Assembly (NCBI GenBank): GCA_017591395.1
Contig: WEDG01001547.1
Span: 465,793-529,792 of the forward strand
Reading direction: 5' to 3'
Source of the DNA: Schistocephalus solidus
Lineage: Eukaryota > Platyhelminthes > Cestoda > Diphyllobothriidea > Diphyllobothriidae
Length of the DNA stretch: 64,000 nt
Part shown: positions 13,480-25,700 of the stretch, in pieces
How positions within the stretch are numbered: the first letter of the stretch is position 1
Layout of the letters: every line of letters starts with the position of its first letter
The notes under the pieces: model-generated
Seen by the model: the letters and a program-made list of their open reading frames with translations, nothing else
Told to the model about the DNA's origin: nothing
The model's database searches: none
Made by a program: the position numbers and the translations under genes

Positions 13480-13935
13480 TGGCTATGCGGTGGGCCCAAT
13501 GACTGCATTTAAGGTCGTATTTCGGGTGACGACAGGCGTCTTCTGCGCTTTCCAGAGGCGGCTGTACTATAGAGGAGAAAACCAGAATTTTAAGCAGCTG
13601 GATCACGGGCGTAAACCCACGCCCTTTCAAGTGCTCTAATTCCACCCCCCTCCAAGTGGCTGGCTGCTGTGCCGTGCGTTGCAGTTTTTATTACGCTTGA
13701 CAAGTTTTCACTGTAATCCGGTCTAGCCTCCATAGCTAACTTTCCTCGCCATTCTCCCTCATTATGTGCACCCATAGCTCTTGGTTCAATAGAGGGTTTG
13801 GTAGATTTCAATAATTTATTTGACCCAGTCGTGAAAAACTCCGCGACCTCGGCAGAATTCGAACCCATGGCAGCAAGGAGAGGGCCTTAGAACAGCCAAC
13901 GATCTAGCCACCGGACCTATGAGGCTCCACAGGGA
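13480..13935 (-). repeat. tRNA-derived SINE, minus strand (second copy of the 6737 family)
   Basis: Read on minus from 13935, the sequence is GCCTCATAGGTCCGGTGG… then GGGTTCGAATTCTGCCGAGG. It aligns with the tRNA-like head at 6737-6825, including the A-box and B-box positions. The next words (GAGTTTTTCAC) also match the sequence after the first copy. The body seems to run down to about 13480, but that end is a guess. Confidence 0.6.
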
Positions 13936-14334
13936 GCCGTAACTTTGATTACACTTACAGATGATGTGCGGATTCGGAGCTCAACTTGCAGCACTTTGCT
14001 GAAGATAGTTTGCAGCTTAAGACTAATCGGCCGACCTAATTGTGAACTCTTTCTCTTCTGCAGTTAAAAGTCAATAGATCTATCCTACCTCGTCTATGAA
14101 ACCCTCATAACTCCGTCGTTATATAATATCGTTTCAACAGGACGGTTATGATGGACATAGAAATAAAAATCGATCTGGACCTGCTGCTAGCAAACTCATT
14201 AAAGCAATCCATCCAAACTTTGATGGTAGGTAAAATCACCAATTGTTACTGCACTCCGTAAAATGGGTTTTTTTGGTTTTTACGAAAGGCTGTTATCTAA
14301 GATCTTTGGAGCATAATAGAATGCCTGGAAGCAT

Positions 14335-14348
14335 CCAGTCAGGAGACA
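14335..14348. repeat. Target-site duplication, 3' side of the LINE
   Basis: CCAGTCAGGAGACA, identical over 14 bp to 19755-19768 and not extendable on either side. It directly follows the 3' end of the minus-strand LINE. Confidence 0.88.
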
Positions 14349-15219
14349 TGACGACAGTTCGACCGTCGATTTCGACGAGGTCCACCGTATGCTCCACACC
14401 AGGTGGTGCAGGGACGGTGACTTGCGCGTGAATTAGTTTTAAGTGATAGTAGCCTTGCGCTGCAGCTACCGCACTCTCTCCTCCTCCCCCACCTGAGCCC
14501 GGTGTCAAGACAGAGTCAAGAAGACCGGAGATGGGAGAGGGCGCAGGTGGCTGGCGCGGCCGGAGCCGCCCCTGGGCGTGCCACCACACCTGGCTCGGAT
14601 CCCACGGTGTGGGAGTGCCATAAAGGCCACATTAAGAAGGAGCCATTGCAACCTGACTCTCAGTCCGCCAGTCAGCCACTCCACACAAAACACACATTGG
14701 GCTGGCCACGCGGTCCGAGTTATCCCGTCAGTTGGCAACCTTCCAAGCCACGGCTTTTAGCGCACCGTGATAGTTTCAAGCGCGTCAGATTGTTTATAGT
14801 GAGGAATATGCACTGAGCTGTCGACCTCACTCTCTCCCCCACCCCCACAGTCAGACTACTGTCCGAGCCGGTCAGTTGCCTGATGTGGGAGTGGTTGCAT
14901 TGGTTGACGGATCGGCGTACCCGTCTTCGCGCGCCACAGCACGACCTGGCCCCCATAACGCACACACCAGGATTTACAAACTCAGGGGGATATGGAGCAG
15001 CCATCGCCGTCTGACTCCCCAGTCCACTGGTCAGCCACTCGACACACACAGCACATACACTGAGCCGACGGCGTGGTCTGGTGGAAGCGTCAGATTGGCA
15101 GACTTCCCAGCCACGGTTTCTAGGAAACCGTGATATACTCTGGTAAATGGTGATTGTGAGGGTGTAGTCGATGTATTGGTGTAGGTGGTGTGTGCTGATG
15201 CAGCTTAGCCTCCGGTGGT
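14349..15219 (-). other. LINE 3' untranslated region
   Basis: About 870 bp from the TAA after the fifth finger to the 3' end. The same sequence recurs at 42440-43215, 40500-41300 and, diverged, 35830-36500. Its last ~375 bp form the tandem array at 39128-40500. Open frames inside it are not shared in frame between copies. Confidence 0.8.
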
Positions 15220-16200
15220 TTACCGGAGGTTGTCGTGGAGGTGCATGTGTTCTAAGAGGCCCATGTGGTGTGTAAATGTGCGGGAGCAAGGAGGTCAGTG
15301 AAGGCGGGCACGTCGACTATATGTCGGAGCCCCAGGCACTGGTTCACCAGCCTCCGTGCGATGGATTCGCAGGTGACCGACCAGGCCGATGCGTGAGTTG
15401 AAGTTGCGGGCGCAGTGTGGGCAGGAGAAATCGGTTGAGGCTGGGGCGATGTCATTCATGGTAGTGGGGGTGGCAGGAGCGCTAAGAATGGCAGGAGCGG
15501 AGGGTGTGAATGGTGTATCGGTGTTGTCGGCATTGTGGTGAATTCCGCTGTCATGGATGCGCATGTGACCGAATAGGCCCATGCGATGAGTGAATGCGCG
15601 AGTACAGTGAGGGCAGTGGAGGCGACGATCTCTGCTGTGTGATGGTGTTCCAGGCACTGGCTCACCGGTCTCTGTACGATGTATTCGCAAGTGACCGACC
15701 AGGCCGATGCGTGAGGTGAATGTGCGGTCGCATTGAGTACAGCTTAGGAGAGATTCCCCATCGCTGATGATGGTTGTGGTGGTAGTAGTGAAGGCGAAGG
15801 CAATGGTGGTTGCGGTGGTGGGGGTAACAGGCGATGAGTAGATGGATGTGGTCTCTATGATGGTGGGAGTAATGGAATTGATGTCAGGAGTGAGGGTGGG
15901 GGAGTCAGAATGAGGGTTGGCAGAATTTGACGTAGAAATTGGAATTGTGGGATTGTTGGTGCATTGCGTCCGAAGATGTCCGACCAGGCCGATTCGCGCG
16001 CGGAAGATGCGTTGACAGCGCGGGCATGTTGGCAGGGCCTGGGCATTGGCGGTGTTGGTGCGGGGCGCTGGTGACTTTCGTGCCGCTCTTTTGGCCTTGG
16101 CGGCGGCGATCCGGTTGGCCTCGTAGATTGCTGAACCAGTCTTCACTGATCTTCTCCATGCCGGTCTATCCTGGGCGAGGTCTTCCTAGGTCGCCGAGTT
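15220..16200 (-). pseudogene. LINE C-terminal C2H2 zinc-finger row (five fingers)
   Basis: After the RT tail ([20 protein letters not shown], then an Ala/Lys/Arg-rich linker) come five finger-like units. Finger 1 is [20 protein letters not shown] and ends QC. Fingers 2 and 4 are type A ([21 protein letters not shown] followed by RTExGEPVPG). Fingers 3 and 5 are type B (CxxCxRxFTHRMGLFGHMRIH-like). The first Cys codon of finger 5 is now TGA (15297-15295), and the original frame then runs to TAA at 15222-15220. A TAG near 16188 replaces a Trp codon upstream. Likely role, by analogy, is nucleic-acid binding during target-primed reverse transcription. Confidence 0.9.
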
Positions 16201-18330
16201 GATTTGCAGTTGCTTCAGCGATTTCTTCAAAGTGTCCTTGTAGCGTCGTTTTAGACCCCCCTGCCGACGAGAACCCGTAGCGACATCTCCGTAGAAAAGT
16301 CGTTTGGGTAGTCGCTCGTCGTCCATTCTTACCAAGTGGCCGCTCCATCGCAGCTGCACTTTGCCTCAGCATGGCACGGATGCTGAGGATTCCGGTCCGC
16401 TCCAGGACTTCCGTGTCCGGTATCCTGTCTTGCCATCTCAGCTTCAGTATTCTGCGGAGGCAGCTGAGATGAAAGTGATTCAGCTTCCTGGCTTGGTTCG
16501 AGTAGACGGTCCAGGTTTCCGCTCCGTAAAGGAGTGTCGACAAGACGACGGCCTTGTACATCTTCAGTTTGGTGTTCAGGTGAATACCGTGGCGATTCCA
16601 CACGGAGGCCTGCAGCCGTCCGAAGGCCTGACTAGCTTTGGAAATCCGTTGGGCAACCTCGTCATCGATTCTCGTGTTGCGCGAAATCGTGCTTCCTAGA
16701 TAAGCAAAGGTCTCCACGTTTGAGTTGAGCACCGTTGACATTGATTCGAGGAGCATTGTATTCCACGCTGGGTGGCGGCTGGTGAATGACAACCGTTTTG
16801 GCTGTACTGATTGTTAATCCAAAATCGGCGCAGCCTTCGGCGAAGAGGTCCATGCTCCTTTGCATGTCCTCCTCCGTCACGGTGTTAAGGGCGCAGTCGT
16901 CCGCGAAGAGCAAGTCATGGACTGTAGTCGTAGACACGCGCGTTGGAACCTGCATACGCCGACTGTTGAGAAGGCGCCCGTCAGTTCTGTAGGCGATGCG
17001 AATACCAGGCTGCTCATCACGGTAGGCGTCCATCAGCATAGCCGAGAACATGAGACTGAAGAGGGTGGGGGCCAGTACGCAGCCCTGCTTTACTCCGTTG
17101 GTCACTGTGAATGCTTCGGATACCGTCCCGTTGTCAGTGACGCGCGCCGTCATCCCGTCATGAAGCTGACGCACCATGTGCGTGAACCGCTCAGAACAAC
17201 CAAATTTCTGCATGACTTTCCACAGTCCGTCACGATTCACCGTGTCAAAGGCTTTTGTTAGATCCACGAAGGTAGTGTAAAGGTGAGTTCGCATCTCCTG
17301 ACACTTCTCTTGTAGCTGGCGGGCGGCGAAGATCATATCGGTTGTCCCGCGGTGTCGGCGGAAGCCACATTGGCTTTCCGGGAGCAGGCCCTGCTCTAGA
17401 TGACCGTTAAGACGATTGAGAAGGATACGGGCGAAGATCTTCCCGGCGATGTTGAGCAACGAGATGCCTCTGTGATTATCACAGAGTTGCCGGTTCCCCT
17501 TCCGTTTGTAGAGATGGACGATGGTCGCGTCTTTGAAATCCTGAGGAACTTGTCCTTGGCGCCACATTTCCTGGAAGAGTGTTGTGAGTTCTGCCATCAG
17601 CCGGGGCCCACCGTGCTTGTAGACTTCCGGTGGGATTGCGTCGGATCCCGGTGCTTTACCGCTAGAAATCTGCTGCACGGCCCGGATGGTTTCTGGTAGG
17701 GAAGGCGGCAGATCCAGGTCATTGTTCGTGTCCACTTGAGGGAGCCGGTCAATGGCAGCATCGGAGATGGCTGATGAGCAATTAAGGACACTTCTGAAGT
17801 GCTCGGCCCAGCGCTTCAGAATTTGCGATTTCTCTGTCAGCAGTGTTGTCCCATCAGAGCTGAGCAGCGGTGCGGACCCCTTGATACACGGGCCGTAGAT
17901 GGCCTAGATGGCTTTGAAAAAGTTTTTTTCATTTCATTGCGGTCCGCATACCCCTGGATTTCCTCAGCCTTTCGGATCATCCAGGCATCCTGCATCTCCC
18001 GCAGCCGTTGTTGTACAAGGCGCCGGCATCTGAAAAAAACTGCTTTGGTGGCGTCAGTCCGAAGGTCCATGTAGGCTTTGTGTAGTCTATTCTTCTCCGC
18101 GAGTAAGTTGCTGATGTCGGCGTCATTGTCGTCAAACCAGTCCTGGTGTCGACGGTGTGCGCGTCCGAGTACATCGAGGGCGGTGGACTGGATGACATTT
18201 CGCAGTTGACACCATCGTGTCTCCACGGTATCGTTATCATCTGGAGCATGCAGGTCCCTCCAGTTTCTCGGTTATTTGGTTGCTGAAATCAAGACAGTGA
18301 GCAGGCAAATTTAACAAAAAGAGTATTCAA
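16166..18330 (-). pseudogene. LINE reverse transcriptase with N-terminal linker, frameshifted
   Basis: The main frame runs open from about 17912 to 16662. RT motifs seen: GSDAIPPEVYKHGG; DNHRGISLLNIAGKIFARIL; GFRRHRGTTDMIF; FVDLTKAFDTVNRDGLW (first catalytic Asp); GVKQGCVLAPTLFSLMFSAM; and the catalytic LLFADDCAL box. The thumb continues in another frame ([17 protein letters not shown]…[10 protein letters not shown]…[16 protein letters not shown]). Frame breaks lie near 18340, 18250, 17925 (a run of A), about 16740, about 16360 and about 16230. This is the polymerase that would copy the element RNA at the nicked target. Confidence 0.9.
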
Positions 18331-19162
18331 CTTACCTGGCGGCCTCTTACCTTGGGGCCTTCGTCGGGTTGCAGTCGGAGCCTCATCTGGGAGATGACGA
18401 GGCGGTGATCTGTCCAACCATCGGCATCGCGGATCACCTTGGTTACCAGCACGTCCTGTCGATCTCGCCTCCGGACGAGAACATAGTCCAGCAGATGCCA
18501 GCGCCGCGACCGAGGGTGCATCCACGTGGCCTTCTCCCGCGTCGGAAGGCGGAAGAAGGTGTTGGACAGCAGGAGACGGTGTTCCGCACACGTGCGCAGA
18601 AGAAGGAGGCCGTTAGCGTTGCAGCTACCCAGACCGTGGGGACACAGCACTCCCTGCCAGGCAGCGTGGTCCGTCCCGACGCGGGCATTGAAGTCACCAA
18701 GGACAATTAACTTGTCCTCTTTCGGCACAGTCGCCAGCAAGGCGTGCAGGTCCTCGTAGAATTGGTCCTTCGCCGCATCAGAGCTCGTCATTGGGGAGCG
18801 TAGGCACTGATGATGGTGGCGAACTGGTCTCCCCGAAGAGGCAGGCGGAGGCTCATCAGGCGATCATTGATACCCTGCGGCAGACAGGGCAGACGTCCCA
18901 CGATGTCGTTACGGATGGCAAAGGCAACACCAGCGTCGCGTCGCTCTGCCTTTGGCCGGCCGCTCCAGAAGAAGGTGTAGCTGGCCCCCACCTCCTCCAG
19001 CTGACCATGCTCAGAGAATCGGGTCTCGCTGAGAGCAGCAATGTCCACCTTGTAGCGCACCAGTTCCCGAGCGACTAGTGCCGTCCGCCGTTCCGGCCGG
19101 TTGCTCCTAGGATTGTCTAAAAGGGAACGAACATTCCAGGCTGCTAGTGTGAGTGGACTCAC
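18327..19162 (-). pseudogene. LINE apurinic-type endonuclease domain, frameshifted
   Basis: The domain starts [13 protein letters not shown] (conserved Asn), then [14 protein letters not shown] (catalytic Glu) and ISAYAP. A one-base shift near 18790 moves to the frame carrying [12 protein letters not shown] (GDFN box), then DYVLVRRR and [11 protein letters not shown] (catalytic DH). All main residues of the exonuclease/endonuclease/phosphatase fold are present. No ATG is in frame at the start (19162 is GTG), so the true start is unknown. Confidence 0.9.
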
Positions 19163-19754
19163 CTGAGCAACCTGGAGAGTATGGCGAGGGGGATGAGGAC
19201 GGGGGGTATTGTTGTTTGTTTGAGTTTTACGATCGCGTAGTTTGCGATCTGCGAGCCGCGGCCGGCTGCAGAAGACGTGAGAACCAGCATTTTTTTAGGG
19301 CACATTTTCTAGCCCCTTCCTCCGCGAGGAGGCAAGCAGTGCTATCCCTAAATAGGGCTGCTCGGACATCCCAGACGGCTGCCAAACTCCACTATGGGTC
19401 ACGGTTTTGGTTTAGTGGAAGAACGATCCGAGTTAGTCTGGGCCGCCTACGGGGTTGCTGTCGCCCCCCACCGTAGGACTTTTTTGAGAGGGGGGGAGAG
19501 ATGGGAAGTTCGGGAGTCAGACATACCGGGTGTGGAGGCACACACAACACCGGAGACCCTCACCTGGTTTAGCCCGCCGGTCGTGACGGTTGCCCGGGGT
19601 GTGGCCGCTGGGAAGAACCCAACTTCGAGGAGCCACAGGTGAGAGTTGGGTACCAGTTAGAGGCGGCCACAGGAGCATTCACCACCTGTATGAGACAAAT
19701 GGAGCGACCAAATGCAAGCTGTGTGGTGCTGCCCCTAACTAGTACCCCTACACC
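19163..19754 (-). other. LINE 5' untranslated region
   Basis: About 590 bp from the inner edge of the target-site duplication to the endonuclease frame. It is closely matched on the plus strand at 41306-41887 (ACTAGTTAGGGG…CACACCCGGTATGTCTGACTC). No long conserved frame, so a first protein (ORF1) seems absent. Confidence 0.75.
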
Positions 19755-19768
19755 CCAGTCAGGAGACA
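19755..19768. repeat. Target-site duplication, 5' side of the LINE
   Basis: CCAGTCAGGAGACA, identical to 14335-14348. It sits directly outside the LINE 5' end (GGTGTAGGGGTACTAG on minus). Confidence 0.88.
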
Positions 19769-22700
19769 AAAAGTAATACAGGATCACAAGATCTAGGAGG
19801 GAGTTCGAAGCAGTTCATGCTCACGAAATCATGAATCTAACTTGACTTTTCCGACGCACTTAATTGCTTTGTACATAGCCCCGCGCTTAACCTATTACCA
19901 ATGTGGCCAAATATACAAGAATTTTCTTACAACAAACTAGTATACTGAGATTATTCTATGCAGCAAAGGGAAATGTTCAATTTTACTAATGTAAGAAACG
20001 TTCACTGAACTGAATAACAATACGTTAAGTTTTTGGTTTTAGTTCTGCAAGAAAACGATGATGCAATATAAAGCTTTTGCAGAATTTCGATCTGTATGAA
20101 GAGATAAAGCTGTCTTATGTATGCAACGTAGGCTTGGTTCCTTAATTGTGGAGTGCTCTAAAAGTTAGTTCTCATGAAAGATTATAGGCTCAGAAAGTTT
20201 CACGGGGTCAGAGCGGACGAAACAACATTTGGGTACAGAAACCTTCAACTACTTTGTCGATAGACCTGATTTACTTTTGTCAACGTAAACATCCGCATTG
20301 ACTATTGAACACGAAAAAACCTATTTACCTTGAAAAAGACCAATATGCTCAACCGAGTCCTATCCTAACCTTTTGATAGCAATTGGAGAAGTAAGACTTC
20401 AGGATGTCAAGAAGAGGACAGAACGTCTATGTGGTACCTCGCTAAAATCTTCACGAAGTTCGATACAATTAACTACCACCGGCTGTTGTTCATTAGGAAG
20501 AAAATGAATAAGATTAAAATGTACGGAGGATTTCGTGAGATGTCATGTCGTGCTGAAGAGAGTTGCGAATTCAATTGCTCGCGAAGAAAGAACTTTCTTA
20601 GAAATTATTTTCTCAATAAATTTCGTCCGATGTGTACCTTTATGCGTTCTCCCTACTTATTAACATCCAATTGAGCTTATACTTTGAAGACTGGAAGGAT
20701 GTTAGAGGTCTTACAGGTTGTATGCGAGCATCCGGTGGAAATATGTGCCTACAGACGGCCTGACAACTTTTTTTATAAGTCAATTTGGAAAACTCTCCGT
20801 TCGCAAGAGGACGAGCAATTTAAGCCACTTGCTTTGTGCTTTACTACTTCATTGGAGACATGAATGTTGTTAAGAAAGCTATCTGGATGCGGAAGAAACG
20901 ACGAAATTGGTTAAGACGGTCAAACATGTTTGACAAAGGAGTCACCAAACAATTCCGTTTTGTCATAGTCATCAGTGAGAAAAAATTATTTTAATTTGAT
21001 AAATGGGGAATCTCGTGGCTACGTTTTGAGGAGGGCCTATAAACAGCAAATTTTACGACGAATACCACAGGGTTCGGATCGCTGAACAGAACATGTTCTC
21101 CCTACTTGTCACGTGCTAACGCATCTTCGGAGCTATTAAAAAAACTTTCTGTGCTTCATAGATGAAGGAATAAAGATCAGTGGGCAAATCTTACAGCTGG
21201 CTGCTCAAAGTGAGGAAAAATTGAGGAACGTTGAAATAAAAATGTTGAGATTTCGGAGTATTGCAAGGTATAAATTCTGTAACGGTTTTAGCGAAAAATG
21301 TTTGGGTATTTTAAGGAAATGTTTACCGGTACTGGGGAACAAGCCATGCAATTCCGATGGTCCGCGAATGTTGTTGATTTAGTCTCTGTCTAAAAGCTTA
21401 AAATCTATTTAAGGTCAAATTTAGTTGGAATTTTTTGAAAAAAGGCAAGCAAACGACCATAGCGAAGTATCACATGGTTTTAGACGGAAGGGTGGTGTTG
21501 AACTCGATGAAACTTTCAGCAATTTCCTTGGTACCGATAATATCAAACGTTTTATTTTATCATGTTGACGAATGAGCTGAATGTGAGCCATTGGAAAATT
21601 TATGATATCCAAAGCAACGGTATTTTGAACCACTAGACATTTTTATAAGGTTGTGATTTACCTTAAACAAATGCGTTCATTTATCTACGAACGGCCGATT
21701 ATAGCCTTCATTCATTTCAAAAAATACTCAAAATCTGGATTTTCAAACTGACAATTTTGGATCGGAAAATCTGATGGTCATTGTAACGCGATTGGGTAAG
21801 CACAGCCCTTTAAAACTGTGTTAGCCGAAACATGTACAAAAATGCTTTTTTCGATAAATGTCGACTTCAAGAATCTTGCTAGAGACTTAACTAGAAAGTC
21901 TAAAATGTGGGTGTTGGCATTTAAATTAAACTCTAGGTGAAAGAATGATGGGAGAGGTGTAATTATTTTCAAAGGCAAGGCCATTTTAAGGAAATAAAAC
22001 TTTTCTAGATAAGCAGCTCTTTGAAATGCAGACGGCTAAATTCAGTGATAAAAAATTAGATTAAGTTAGCAAGAGTCGTCGCGAGTTGCACACCATTTCA
22101 CAGTGGGGCATATGCAAACTCGATGTACTGAAAATCCACGTACTCGATACCTTGCCAATCCTCACGTTTGCAAAAAAAGCATCAGTATTGTGGTACGTTT
22201 GTGGTGACGAAATGGCGCTTCCAGTGTATTGAGTAGTTTGATGTTTGAAAAGATCGTAAGTGGAAGGAGAATCGAGTTGACGGTGTCGTGTAATTAAACC
22301 GTTACCGGGAATGCTGATCTACTATGGCCAATCAAAAGATCCCGGATATCTATGAGTTTTAAGAGCGTGGCCGCCTACGGACCACGGAAAAGTAACCAGA
22401 TGGGAGGACCTGTCTGTCGAATAGCCTAAATTAGGTCAGGTTATTTACCGTACAGACATGTAAAAGCCAACGCACGTGTTTTGTCGGTATTCTGCTGATG
22501 CATGGCGCAGCTGCGGTGCGATTGGTTCATTAATGGTGTGGCTATAGTGAATCAGGCAACATATATGCACTACTGACTACCTGTTGGCAGCTTGAGAGTT
22601 TTACTTGGTTCTTCTGCTGCAGCTGATGTAATTCAGCTTTAAAATTCGCATAAACCTTGAGAAGGAGCTTGTAAACGTGTTTGCCGAAAGATTTACTCCA

Positions 22701-25700
22701 AAGTAGCACACTAAGTTTTGTAATATTACAAAAAGCTCAACAAAGGAGGCTGACAGCGCAATAATTTGGCTGTTTTGTACAAACCAAATACCCTCGACCT
22801 CCATTGAAGATATGTGTGGGCAACATATTTGAAGTATGCTTCCAATTGACTTCGGTTATATAAACGACTTTGGTGCAGTATAGGGTCACATTGATCACCT
22901 GTTGATCACGTGGCACCGCCTACACCCACTCAAGTTAACTGAAACTTTTGATAATTTGCTTTGTACGAGCTAAGTGTGGAGATTTTTTGTTTATGTCCTC
23001 ATACTTCCTTGAAAGATTTCACAACTTGCTGAATTTCATCAAGGCAAGGGAAAACTGACAGGTCTGAAGAGTGTTTTTGGGCCCTAAAAGGGAAATAAAC
23101 AGGAGAGGAGAGTAATTGAAATAATCGAAATATTATATTTTACAACTTAGAAAGCTAAAATGGTGAAAATAAGGACTAAAATTGCCATTAGGACCCGATG
23201 ATGTGAAGGATATTTCTCTGCGTGCCTGTCTAAATTTTTTAGTTTACTGTGCAGGGTTGCACAATACGGGAATTCCTTCAGCGTGATTTAGACGGTTAAG
23301 GTTCGCTTGAAATTAAGCGCACAATAAAAATCCTAATTTATTGCAGTCTTTCAGATTCCCTGAAGGACGAATCTACTTTAGCGAATACCGACGATCGATA
23401 ATGCGATCCCACATTAAGAAAAATGCGAGATACGTTAAGCTAAACAGCCACAGTAAAAAGACAATGCTACCAGTGCAGAACAGAGGCAATCGGTGCAATG
23501 TCAGTTAATGATACCGAAAGTCACAACAGTTGGAGTGTACAACGTAATAGTTAGTAAACACCAACTTAAACATGTATGGCAAATCGTTCTCTACACACCT
23601 ACGCGAACACCAGTTAGTAGTAAAGAGGCGAGACCACTTGTCCCAAGTTGTCATGCCTACACCGGAAACTGGGGCACGCATTTGCATGGGACACTATTTT
23701 CATTATTGGTTTCTGCCCATCTAAGAAAGACTGAGAATATTTGGAGGCCATTTACTCCGATGACTTGTGTATGAATCGGCACACGGAATTGAATGCCGTG
23801 TACAAAGATTTCAAAGACAAATGGAAAAAAGCGCCAGCCACTCCGAACAAGATTTCAGATCACAGTGACAGGTATTGGCAAGAATGACAAAGCAATATCA
23901 ATTTTTTTGTAGCATACTTTAAATTTTAACTGTTTTGCACACGTTTTAAACGTCTGACAACGGGCTGGGGATCTGGCGTCGAACATTTACATAATAAAGT
24001 TTGTTATCGTTTCCCCAAAAAAACTTATATTAGTTGAAATAAACAACAGTTTAGGAAATGTATAAAACCGGCAGAACTATAGAAACTTTTGTAAAAAGAA
24101 AAAATATAGCAAAGGGATACCACACTCCTTCTTTATTTTCGGGATTTGAAACAAATTCCATCTATTAGTCGATGTAAATTTTTCGATTTAATAATTTGGT
24201 CAGAAATTACTTCACTTGAGTTGTCAGCCTATGATTGAGCTCCAAGCTACCTTCCTATGAGAGCTTGCCCAAGAAGTGGTTGATGCATTATTTGGAAGTT
24301 TTCAAAACCTTTTAACACCAGGATTTTTATTACCCACTTTTATTTAAAAGACAGACCTTGAGCAACAAGACTGCTGCTAGGGCTTCAAAAGTGCACATGT
24401 GGGCTTGCTGAATAAAAAGTCCTGCATGCAACAAATTTTGACTTTCGGAATGACTTCATCACTTGAACACATCATTGAATTCCTTTTGCAATAAGACAAA
24501 TTTATCTAAAGCCATTTCCCGGGAGACTAGAGACTTCATCTGCAGTCATTCCGAGCTTTTAATTTTGAGTGACCTACAGTAGGCCGATGATGACTGGTAT
24601 TCCAGGAGAATCAGTCCTGATAAGTACGTTACTTCGCAATCTTTGTGATAACTGTGTGGAGAAATAACATGAATAGGTTCTGTTTATTGATATTGTCAAA
24701 ATAAGGATACTCATCCGTAGTCGTACATTGAGCAGGGTTCAGCTGTCCGCCATGCTTTATTTATAAGTCCTTAACTGTTCCCTCTTGGAAGATCGATATA
24801 GAGAATCAGATAACTCAATCCCTGTCCTAACTGGGTGTCCCTTTGCCAACCAAAATAGAAAAACGTTTTTAAAATTTTCAAAACGATTGCGCCAGACTGA
24901 CGACTCTCTTGTGTAAGCCGGCGAAAACTCCTATGTCATTTATTCATGCGAGCAAAGAGGTTTCTATATCGCATGGTATAGATTACTCGTTGAAAGTTTT
25001 CGGTTATTCATGACACCGTATTTTGAGTACCGAAACCCGACCTGAAGACCACAGGAGAAGTAGGAGTTCAAGTTGCTTGAAACAGTTCCAATGCCATATA
25101 GAACGTGTTTTTTGCCTGAATGATTATGTGGAGCTGTCTATAGAAGCTTTCTACCCTATAACGCACCATGCTTGATGGTAGTATTAGTAAGGATGTTTCA
25201 GTTAGTGATTTCCGCAATTAAATCACAATCAAGGAAGGAGTTATCGGCCTGAAATTACAGGACAAACAACAATTTTATCACTGAGCTCCAGCAAATTGAA
25301 CACACTATGTCAACGCACTTTGGAGAAACTAAGGGACTAGAAAATTTGCCTATGGTAAAAATTTTAATTCATTAATTGGTGCCTCTCTCAAATGCTTTTT
25401 GCGTCCTCTATTGGCTCCTTTCTCGACATGTTCTCTAGCCTACGTTGAGCTATTTTCATTCTCCTTACAGTCTGCTTTGTCGTCTGTCTACACATGTGTT
25501 TGTAGCAATGGTGCGCCTGATGTCTTTAGGTGGTTGGTCTATTGCCTCAGTTGGTAGTACACTTTTGACAGACAACGTGACATTTAGCCTATGTGTCCTG
25601 CTTGTGGGCGAGCGAGAGACGCAACTGCAAGATCAGATTGACTGACGTTAATTTTGTCCAAACAGAAACCGTGAAATTACCGATAGAACATTAAGTGGCT

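Larger units (their letters stand above)
14349..19754 (-). mobile_element. Complete non-LTR retrotransposon (APE endonuclease, RT, zinc fingers), inactivated
   Basis: A 5.4-kb element on the minus strand with exact ends set by a 14-bp target-site duplication. Order in the 5'-3' sense: 5'UTR (19754-19163), AP-type endonuclease (19162-about 18330), linker and reverse transcriptase (about 18330-16166), C2H2-type zinc-finger row (16146-15220), long 3'UTR (15219-14349). There is no poly-A tail; the 3' end is a near-palindrome around GACGGTCGAACTGTCG. The reading frame is broken by several one-base shifts and at least two nonsense changes, so this copy is dead. A deleted copy lies on plus at 41306-43215 and an old 3'UTR at 35830-36500. 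The clade is not settled; it is APE-bearing and not R2-like. Confidence 0.92.

Noticed and set aside
14720..15289. 189-codon minus-strand ORF as a gene
   Set aside because: It lies in the LINE 3'UTR, overlaps the last finger in another frame and is not kept open in the other copies of this UTR.
15295..16146. A stand-alone host zinc-finger gene
   Set aside because: It lies inside the target-site-duplication-bounded LINE and directly follows the RT tail ([20 protein letters not shown]). The deleted copy at 42200-42440 repeats the fingers in the same element context.
18270..18345. Apparent spliceosomal intron inside the LINE (CGCCAG|GTAAGT … GATTTCAG|CAACC)
   Set aside because: The sequence between the sites reads as coding in shifted frames (KLNTLF, then LNLPAHCLDFSNQITEKLE) and leads into the RT linker. 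One-base frameshifts explain it better.
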